In this document: positions 1-4,848 of the stretch, one piece after another | How positions within the stretch are numbered: position 1 is the stretch's first letter | Layout: each line of letters begins with the position of its first letter | Assembly (NCBI GenBank): GCA_021154515.1 | Contig: JAJKIL010000071.1 | Coordinates: forward strand, 1 to 6,715 | Reading direction: 5' to 3' | DNA: 6,715 nucleotides | Source of the DNA: Niastella sp. | GTDB taxonomy: Bacteria > Bacteroidota > Bacteroidia > Chitinophagales > Chitinophagaceae | Translations under genes and position numbers: made by a program | The notes under the pieces: model-generated | What the model saw: only the letters and a program-made list of their open reading frames with translations | What the model was told of the DNA's origin: nothing | Database searches by the model: none

Positions 1-581
1 CAGGCGAGTCTATCATTTTGAAATGTAGCAATAAAGCAGAATCGGCGCTCGCCTATACATATCCTACACCAACAGGTGAAGCCCTCCATTTACAAAACAA
101 CAAGTGGACGTTGAGCTTTGCAGCAGGCGGTCCGCAATTACCAGCCACCAAACAAATGACCGGCATAAAACCCTGGACCAGCTTTACCGATGATTCAACT
201 ACCCAATCATTTTCAGGCACCGGCGTGTATACTACTACCTTCACTATTAAAAACAAAGCAGCTGATTACCTGTTACAGTTAGATAAGTTATACGAATCTG
301 CCCGGGTGGTTATTAATGGCAAAGATGCCGGATTGATCTGGAGCCTGCCGTATGAGCTGAAAATAGGCCGCTTGCTGAAAGAAGGCCGCAACACCATTAG
401 CATAGAGGTTTGTAACCTGATGGCCAATCGCATCCGCGATATGGACCGCAAGGGTGAAGTATGGCGCAATTACCACGAGATAAATTTTGTGAACATCAAT
501 TATAAGGACTTCGATGCCGGCAAATGGAAAGTGCAGCCATCGGGCCTTGAGGGAACCGTTCAATTGATCCCGTTGAAATAA
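1..581 (+). CDS. Glycoside hydrolase, C-terminal fragment (GH106/GH2-like beta-sandwich domain), 5'-truncated by window
   Basis: The frame is open from the left edge (first complete codon at 3) to a TAA at 579-581, giving 192 residues of a longer protein; the TTG at 18 is internal, not a start. The visible part begins with a short strand-rich linker, then a galactose-binding-like jelly-roll domain of about 140 residues. Typical features are the GVYTTTFTI strand, the segment RVVINGKDAGLIWSLPYELKI, the NTISIEV strand and a final PSGLEGTVQLIPL strand. This order resembles the C-terminal accessory domain of Bacteroidota alpha-L-rhamnosidase (GH106) and GH2-like enzymes, which act in the periplasm or outside the cell on plant or microbial polysaccharides. 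The catalytic domain lies outside the window, so the substrate cannot be read. I am confident in a carbohydrate-active enzyme tail and less so in the exact GH family. No strong terminator hairpin is visible after the stop. Confidence 0.72.
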   Translation, partial: GESIILKCSNKAESALAYTYPTPTGEALHLQNNKWTLSFAAGGPQLPATKQMTGIKPWTSFTDDSTTQSFSGTGVYTTTFTIKNKAADYLLQLDKLYESARVVINGKDAGLIWSLPYELKIGRLLKEGRNTISIEVCNLMANRIRDMDRKGEVWRNYHEINFVNINYKDFDAGKWKVQPSGLEGTVQLIPLK

Positions 582-645
582 ATTACGACAGGTAAATAGG
601 GAACGTCCACTTTAGATGCCAATTTGCCTACTCCGCCAGATAGCT

Positions 646-678
646 GTTGGTAAGAACTTCATGTTGACTGTACATTTA
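646..678 (+). promoter_or_regulatory. Possible Bacteroidota-type promoter for the cupin gene
   Basis: TACATTTA at 671-678 differs from the Bacteroidota -7 consensus TAnnTTTG only in the last base. A TTG at 646-648 lies 22 bp upstream, slightly more than the usual 19-21 bp gap. It would give a leader of only about 8-10 nt before the ATG at 693, which is short, so this is tentative. Confidence 0.3.
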
Positions 679-692
679 CAAAAAACAAGAAA

Positions 693-1097
693 ATGAAAAG
701 AAATATTCTTACCAGCAGCATCGCTACATTTATACTTTCTGTATTTGCCTTTACAGGTTCAGCCTTTGCACAGCAATCGGGCGTTAAACGTACAGATTTA
801 CAACAACACGATCTCAGTATACCCGGACGTGAAATGGTACAGGTTCGTGTTGACATAGCCCCGGGTGTATTAGCTGCTAAACATAGCCATCCGGGTGAGG
901 AGATCGTATATGTATTGGAAGGTGAGCTGCAATATCAGCTGGAAGGCAAACCGCCGGTAACGCTCAAGGCAGGTGAGGTGTTATTCATTCCGGCCGGAAC
1001 GCCACACTCCGCCAAAAACGTTGGCAAAACCAATGGCGCCGAGCTGGCTACTTATATTGTTGAGAAAGGAAAGCCGTTGGTAAAACTGATTAAATAG
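693..1097 (+). CDS. Small exported cupin-domain protein
   Basis: A 134-residue single-domain cupin. Residues 1-26 form a signal peptide: KR after the start, a hydrophobic core ILTSSIATFILSVFAF, and a likely cut after SAFA before Q27, so the mature protein of about 108 residues is periplasmic or secreted. Cupin motif 1 is intact, G58-x5-H64-x-H66-x3-E70-x6-G77. Motif 2 is also intact, G94-x5-P100-x-G102-x2-H105-x3-N109. The predicted metal ligands H64, H66, E70 and H105 are all present, so it should bind a divalent metal. Family knowledge gives many possible roles (dioxygenase, isomerase, ligand binding), and the sequence does not choose among them. The ATG at 693 is preceded by an A-rich stretch rather than a Shine-Dalgarno, common in this phylum, and the stop TAG is followed at once by an in-frame TAA. 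The gene is 111 bp after the hydrolase and probably has its own promoter. Confidence 0.9.
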   Translation: MKRNILTSSIATFILSVFAFTGSAFAQQSGVKRTDLQQHDLSIPGREMVQVRVDIAPGVLAAKHSHPGEEIVYVLEGELQYQLEGKPPVTLKAGEVLFIPAGTPHSAKNVGKTNGAELATYIVEKGKPLVKLIK

Positions 1098-1126
1098 TAA
1101 TGTGATCGTAATTGAGTGTAAAAAAC

Positions 1127-1158
1127 GCAAAGGGGCTCCTTTTTGCTTAGCTAAAAGG
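1127..1158 (+). terminator. Possible terminator/attenuator-like hairpins after the cupin gene
   Basis: GCAAAGG (1127-1133) can pair with CCTTTTTGC (1138-1146), with two Ts bulged, around a GGCT loop. Alternatively CCTTTT (1138-1143) pairs with AAAAGG (1153-1158), extended by an inner GC/GC pair around a TTA loop. The two folds share the CCTTTTT arm and exclude each other. The site lies 30 bp past the cupin stop, where a terminator would be expected. Neither fold is followed by a clean U tract, so termination is not certain. Confidence 0.35.
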
Positions 1159-1225
1159 GTTCTGGGAATCAAAATGACCCTATGTTTAGGTCAGGAAAAC
1201 CGGAGTTGAAAAATGTATAAGCTTA

Positions 1226-1281
1226 ACCCGCTGATTTAAAACTATATAACGGTGAAACGGGTAAAACCCGGTTAAAAACCG
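1226..1281 (+). promoter_or_regulatory. Cluster of mutually exclusive short stem-loops upstream of the RRM gene
   Basis: CGGGT (1258-1262) pairs perfectly with ACCCG (1266-1270) around an AAA loop. CGGTT (1269-1273) pairs perfectly with AACCG (1277-1281) around another AAA loop; the two share bases 1269-1270, so they cannot both form fully. CGGT at 1250-1253 can also pair with ACCG at 1278-1281, enclosing the first hairpin. A second ACCCG at 1226-1230 offers a competing partner for CGGGT. The pairings are seen directly; a regulatory role or small-RNA identity is inference. Confidence 0.3.
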
Positions 1282-1446
1282 ATAGAAAACTAAAATAACA
1301 ATCAGTTCCATTAGAAAACGTTACCTTAGGTATGTAAATTTTGAGCCTTGCATTAGTAAACATTAATCGAATTGCTGGTTCTGCACTTTCATTAGTCTTA
1401 CTTGTTGCCTTTCTCAGAGATTATTTTAATTATTCAATTGTGAGCA

Positions 1447-1767
1447 ATGAACATTTACGTTTCAAATTTAGGTTTCAATGTACAGGATGAAGATCTGAAA
1501 GACTTTTTCGCCCCATATGGCGAAATAACTTCAGCAAAAATTATAACAGACAGAGAAACCGGCAAGTCGCGTGGTTTTGGTTTTGTTGAAATGCCCGATG
1601 ATGCAGCAGCCAAAAAAGCTATCGCAGAACTTGACCAGGCCATGGTTGAAGGCAGAGCCATAAAGGTGATGGAAGCAAGGCCCAAAGAAGACAAACCCGC
1701 ACGTAAAAACTTTTCATCCCGCAATGACAGAGGAGGTGGTGGTGGTTATAATAAGGGCAGGTGGTAA
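1447..1767 (+). CDS. RRM-type RNA-binding protein with glycine-rich tail
   Basis: A 106-residue cytoplasmic single-RRM protein. RNP2 is IYVSNL at residues 3-8 and RNP1 is KSRGFGFV at 40-47, with the aromatic residues Y4, F44 and F46 that stack on RNA bases. The beta-alpha-beta-beta-alpha-beta fold spans about residues 1-78 and ends in a strand AIKVMEARP. It is followed by a basic linker and a short tail R95-GGGGG-YNKGRW. This is the normal size and layout of the small bacterial RRM proteins found in Bacteroidota and cyanobacteria. Members bind single-stranded RNA and have been tied to post-transcriptional control, including polysaccharide-use genes in Bacteroides and cold response in cyanobacteria. 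The start ATG follows GTGAGCA, at best a weak ribosome site. A long non-coding leader region with foldable repeats precedes it, which fits RNA-level control of its own expression, though this is inferred. It appears monocistronic. Confidence 0.93.
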   Translation: MNIYVSNLGFNVQDEDLKDFFAPYGEITSAKIITDRETGKSRGFGFVEMPDDAAAKKAIAELDQAMVEGRAIKVMEARPKEDKPARKNFSSRNDRGGGGGYNKGRW

Positions 1768-1797
1768 AGATCTCTCTTCATTTGAATCGAGGATTGC

Positions 1798-1830
1798 TTG
1801 TTATTAACTGTATCATATTGAACATCTTTG
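1798..1830 (+). promoter_or_regulatory. Weak candidate promoter for the radical SAM gene
   Basis: CATCTTTG at 1823-1830 matches TAnnTTTG except for the first T. A TTG at 1798-1800 sits 22 bp upstream. This would place the start of transcription some 20 nt before the ATG at 1857. It is the best match in the 89-bp gap but is not a consensus site. Confidence 0.3.
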
Positions 1831-1856
1831 GATAAGTACCAGATGTAGCCATCGTT

Positions 1857-3389
1857 ATGCCACCACTTAAAATTGGATTGATTGACCTCGTAAGTAAAGG
1901 TCCTGCCAACACTTTATGGGCTAAGATCATGCATGCTAACCTGGCCAGTATTATGCCTCAGGTAATAGCTACCTGGTGCGAACAGGAAGGACATGAAGTG
2001 ACAATGATCTGCTATACCGGTTATGAAGACCTCACCAAAGAATTGCCGAAAGAAGTAGACCTGGTATTTATCAGCGCTTTTACTCAGGCTGCCCTGCTGG
2101 CTTATGCGCTGAGTAATTATTATCGTAAGCAGGGAGCCGTAACCGTTCTGGGAGGGCCGCATGCCCGGTGTTACCCTGACGATGCGGCGCTTTATTTTGA
2201 TTACGTGCTGGGTTTTACCAGCCGGTCTATCATCTCAGACATTTTAAATAACTGCGCTCCGCAGCGACCAGTAGGAATACAATTAAGCGCCGGTAAACAA
2301 CCGGCTGTTTTTTGTGGGGTACAGGAGCGCTGGAAATTTATAGAGCCTACTTTAAAAAAAGCTCCTTTTCTTCAGATAGTGCCTATGCTTGGCAGTGTGG
2401 GCTGTCCTTACACCTGCTCGTTTTGTATAGATTCAACAGTGCCTTACCAGCCATTGGATTTTCAAACCATCAGATCAGATCTTCAGTTTTTACGCACTAA
2501 GTATAAAAAGCCCTGGATAGCCTTCCATGATCCGAATTTTGGGATACGGTTTGAAGATAATATGGACGCAATTGCTTCTGCTGGTCCGCCTAAAAGCTTT
2601 AATTTTATTGCAGAAAGCAGATTGTCGGTCCTTACAGTCAACCACCTGGACCTTTTACAACAGAATGGTTTTATTGCCTTGTTGCCTGGTATTGAGTCAT
2701 GGTACGACTTAGGCAATAAATCAAAGGCATCACATATTACAGGAGTTGAAAAAGTGAACCAGGTATCTGAGCACGTTAACACTATATTTCGTTATGTGCC
2801 ATACGTGCAAACAAATTTTGTGTTGGGGCTCGATAGTGATTCCGGGGACGAACCATTTGAGCTTACCAAAAGATTCATAGATCAATCGCCGAACGCTTTC
2901 CCGGGTTTTTCTCTGCTAACCGCATTTGGTGAAGCTGCCCCTATGAACCTGGAATATCAAAAACAGGGGCGGGTATTACCATTTCCTTTTCACTTTCTCA
3001 ACAACCACCTGGCGATGAATATTAAACCCAGGAATTATGATTGGGTAGATTTTTATGATAAGGTGATCGATGTAACTGATTATGCGTTTTCCGCAAAGGC
3101 ATTATATCGCCGCTTTATACATACACATGGTATGCAAACCCGTTGGATGAATTTGATGCGGGCCATTTCTTCAGAAGGGTGGGGGCGATTGAAATTTTAC
3201 CGGCAGATCCGGCAGAACCTGCTGAAGGACAAAAGTTTCAGAAAATACTTTGATGGGGAAACACAAGAGTTGCCTGCATTTTATTATAACATTATTAAAA
3301 GAGATCTTGGTATCTGGTGGCAATGGCTTCCGGAAACCGCCCTTTCGCATAATGCTAATGCTTATTTAGATAAGACAGTGGCTGGTTAA
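1857..3389 (+). CDS. B12-binding-domain radical SAM enzyme, function unknown
   Basis: A 510-residue enzyme in the two-domain layout of cobalamin-dependent radical SAM proteins. Residues 4-130 form a Rossmann-like B12-binding domain: strand KIGLIDL, DLVSKG at 10-15, strand VDLVFIS, and VLGGPH at 97-102. Residues 175-360 are the radical SAM domain, with the 4Fe-4S motif C183-x3-C187-x2-C190, a following strand IAFHDPNFGI (221-230), and later strands FIALLPGIES and TNFVLGLDSDSGDE. The last ~140 residues are rich in aromatic and basic residues and probably helical, a family-specific C-terminal region. Members of the superclass do methylations, ring formation and other difficult C-H chemistry (for example BchE, HpnR, GenK). 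I cannot assign a substrate. DLVSKG keeps the spacing of the cobalt-ligating DxHxxG signature but has Val for His, so the cofactor would bind without a His ligand, as in other B12-radical SAM enzymes. The start ATG has no Shine-Dalgarno; the N-terminal strand begins at residue 4, which supports it. Confidence 0.88.
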   Translation: MPPLKIGLIDLVSKGPANTLWAKIMHANLASIMPQVIATWCEQEGHEVTMICYTGYEDLTKELPKEVDLVFISAFTQAALLAYALSNYYRKQGAVTVLGGPHARCYPDDAALYFDYVLGFTSRSIISDILNNCAPQRPVGIQLSAGKQPAVFCGVQERWKFIEPTLKKAPFLQIVPMLGSVGCPYTCSFCIDSTVPYQPLDFQTIRSDLQFLRTKYKKPWIAFHDPNFGIRFEDNMDAIASAGPPKSFNFIAESRLSVLTVNHLDLLQQNGFIALLPGIESWYDLGNKSKASHITGVEKVNQVSEHVNTIFRYVPYVQTNFVLGLDSDSGDEPFELTKRFIDQSPNAFPGFSLLTAFGEAAPMNLEYQKQGRVLPFPFHFLNNHLAMNIKPRNYDWVDFYDKVIDVTDYAFSAKALYRRFIHTHGMQTRWMNLMRAISSEGWGRLKFYRQIRQNLLKDKSFRKYFDGETQELPAFYYNIIKRDLGIWWQWLPETALSHNANAYLDKTVAG

Positions 3390-3399
3390 TACTGTAATT

Positions 3400-4599
3400 T
3401 TATAACAATAAAGTTCGTAATTCCCGGCATACCACTTCAATTTCTTCTTCCGTATTGTAATAATGCACAGAGGCGCGTACAATTCCGTTCAGTCCTTTCC
3501 GGTTCATATAAAACAGGGTAGAGTTGGCCAGGCCGATATGTACGTTGATGTTTTTGGCGGCCAGTTTTGATCTGATTGCTGTTGCGGCTATACCTTGTAC
3601 AGAAAAGGTAACGATCCCGCATAATACATCGCCCTGGTCATGCACTACAATGCCGTCTATCTCCTGCAGGCGTTGTCTGAACAAATCAGCCAGATGTTGT
3701 ATTCGTTGCCATACGCGTTCTATGCCTATGTTCAACAAGTACTCCACCGCTTTTTGCAGTCCCAGTACAACAGCGGGGTTCTTTTCATACCATTCAAAAC
3801 GACGCGCATCTGTTCTCACCACAAAATCCCGCTGGGTTACATTGGTAACAGTGCGGCCGTCGAAAAATAACAGCTTCAATTTATCCTGTATTTGTTTGCG
3901 CACATATAAAAAGCCGGAGCCCCGTGGGCCGCGCAAATATTTACGTCCGGTTACAGCCATCAGATCGCAGCCTATGGCTTGTACGTCTACGGGCACATGT
4001 CCTACTGATTGACAGGCATCCAGTAAATACAAAATATTATGTTTACGGGCTATTTCGCCAATGACGGCAGCCGGCAATACATTCCCTGCGGTAGAAGGGA
4101 TGTGCGTTATGGCGATCAACCTGGTTTTATCGGAAATGGCCGCTTCTAATTCATGAACAGGAAAAACACCTGCGGCATCATTGGGGATCACTTTAATTAC
4201 AATGCCATATAATTTCTGAGCATTCAGTAAACCCAGTACATTGGAAACATATTCCATTTCAGAAACGATCACCTCGTCGCCGGTTTGAAAACTGAGCCCA
4301 TTAAACGCAAGATCCCAGGCGGCGCTGGCATTTTCTACCAGGGCGATCTCATCACGGTTTGCATGGATCAGTTGCGCAATCAGTTCGTGCGTATGATCGA
4401 GCTGGGCACGGTATTTTGCCTCAATTTCATAACCACCCAATAAGGCTTCTTCCCGCAGAAAATCGACCATGGTTCTCACTACTACATCCGGCGGCAAAGA
4501 GGCGCCTGCATTGTTCAGATGAATACGGCCGGCTGTACCCGCTGTTTCCGCCCTGATTACCTGTATTTCTTCTTTCGTTAAAGGTTTTATTTCCATCAT
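3400..4599 (-). CDS. Class V aminotransferase-fold PLP enzyme (cysteine desulfurase / C-S lyase-like)
   Basis: A 399-residue PLP enzyme of fold type I, using the ATG at 4597-4599. An upstream in-frame TTG at 4606-4608 and a second ATG at 4594-4596 are alternatives. The N-terminal motif IHLNNAGASLPP (about 26-37) is the substrate-phosphate region. The PLP core is LLDACQSVGH (D195 binds the pyridine nitrogen, Q197 is at the O3' position). The Schiff-base lysine is K220 in TGRKYLRGPRGSGF, where SufS/IscS-type enzymes usually have His before Lys. The C-terminal domain ends with IVRASVHYYNTEEEIE. The loop that carries the catalytic Cys in SufS-type desulfurases (RxGHHC) here reads NVHIGLANSTLFYMN, with no Cys. 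This resembles the subgroup that includes EgtE-like C-S lyases and epimerase-like members rather than true Fe-S desulfurases; no egtB/egtD genes are in view. Its 3' end is 10 bp from the convergent radical SAM gene, and no clear promoter consensus was found upstream. Confidence 0.88.
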   Translation of the reverse strand: MMEIKPLTKEEIQVIRAETAGTAGRIHLNNAGASLPPDVVVRTMVDFLREEALLGGYEIEAKYRAQLDHTHELIAQLIHANRDEIALVENASAAWDLAFNGLSFQTGDEVIVSEMEYVSNVLGLLNAQKLYGIVIKVIPNDAAGVFPVHELEAAISDKTRLIAITHIPSTAGNVLPAAVIGEIARKHNILYLLDACQSVGHVPVDVQAIGCDLMAVTGRKYLRGPRGSGFLYVRKQIQDKLKLLFFDGRTVTNVTQRDFVVRTDARRFEWYEKNPAVVLGLQKAVEYLLNIGIERVWQRIQHLADLFRQRLQEIDGIVVHDQGDVLCGIVTFSVQGIAATAIRSKLAAKNINVHIGLANSTLFYMNRKGLNGIVRASVHYYNTEEEIEVVCRELRTLLL

Positions 4600-4731
4600 G
4601 CAAAACAACGTGATTGGGGTGCACCAAAACAGATGCAGATGGGCAGATTTCTACTGTATCAGATCCCCGGTTCCAGCGTTGCCGGTTTCTGGGTATTATT
4701 TCTGGTAAAATAAAGAGATAATTAAACTATT

Positions 4732-4762
4732 TTCCTTTAATAAAGTCTGCTGTATACATTTG
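4732..4762 (+). promoter_or_regulatory. Bacteroidota-type promoter for the surface beta-helix gene
   Basis: TACATTTG at 4755-4762 is a perfect match to the -7 consensus TAnnTTTG. At the expected distance (20 bp) the -33 position reads TTC (4732-4734), one base off TTG. Transcription would start near 4768, giving a leader of about 80 nt before the ATG at 4849. This is the strongest promoter in the window. Confidence 0.6.
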
Positions 4763-4768
4763 CAAGCC

Positions 4769-4815
4769 AATATTTTCCGGAACATGTTGCTAAATATTCA
4801 GCCTGTTCAATTGAA
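4769..4815 (+). repeat. Nested inverted repeats in the leader of the surface-protein gene
   Basis: AATATTT (4769-4775) and AAATATT (4792-4798) are a perfect 7-bp inverted repeat. The enclosed 16 bases hold two overlapping palindromes, TCCGGA (4776-4781) and AACATGTT (4781-4788). A 10-bp palindrome TTCAATTGAA follows at 4806-4815. The repeats begin at the predicted transcription start, so they may be an operator or a leader stem-loop; which one cannot be told from the sequence. Confidence 0.4.
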
Positions 4816-4848
4816 AACCATATATTCAACCCAATAGCACTTTACCCT

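Larger units (their letters stand above)
1098..1446. other. 349-bp intergenic region with several inverted repeats; no gene seen
   Basis: I find no credible coding frame here. Contents from left to right: a hairpin pair just after the cupin stop (1127-1158); overlapping stem-loop elements at 1226-1281; an 11-bp palindrome TACCT-T-AGGTA at 1322-1332; and three CATTAG copies at 1309, 1351 and 1390. A -7-like AAATTTTG sits at 1336-1343 (one mismatch) but has no TTG at the right distance. A weaker TTG (1402-1404) plus TATTTTAA (1422-1429) lies closer to the RRM start. The RRM gene's promoter and leader must lie here, but I cannot fix the transcription start. Confidence 0.5.

Noticed and set aside
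1435..1449. lac-operator-like ATTGTGAGCAAT next to the RRM start
   Set aside because: The resemblance to the lac operator half-site is short, lacks a good symmetric partner, and overlaps the start codon; treated as chance.
2483..2782. 99-codon minus-strand frame inside the radical SAM gene
   Set aside because: Shadow of the radical SAM domain coding strand, with no domain features.
3524..4012. 162-codon plus-strand frame opposite the PLP enzyme
   Set aside because: It is antisense to a well-supported enzyme gene, its translation is rich in Cys, Ser and Thr with no domain pattern, and it has no ribosome site.
1857..4599. Radical SAM and PLP enzyme as a two-gene biosynthetic system
   Set aside because: They are convergent, not co-transcribed, and no precursor peptide, transporter or other pathway gene lies nearby; adjacency alone is too weak.
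4600..4608. TTG start extending the PLP enzyme by three residues
   Set aside because: TTG is a poorer start than the ATG three codons later, the extra residues add no conserved sequence, and neither start has a Shine-Dalgarno to favour it.
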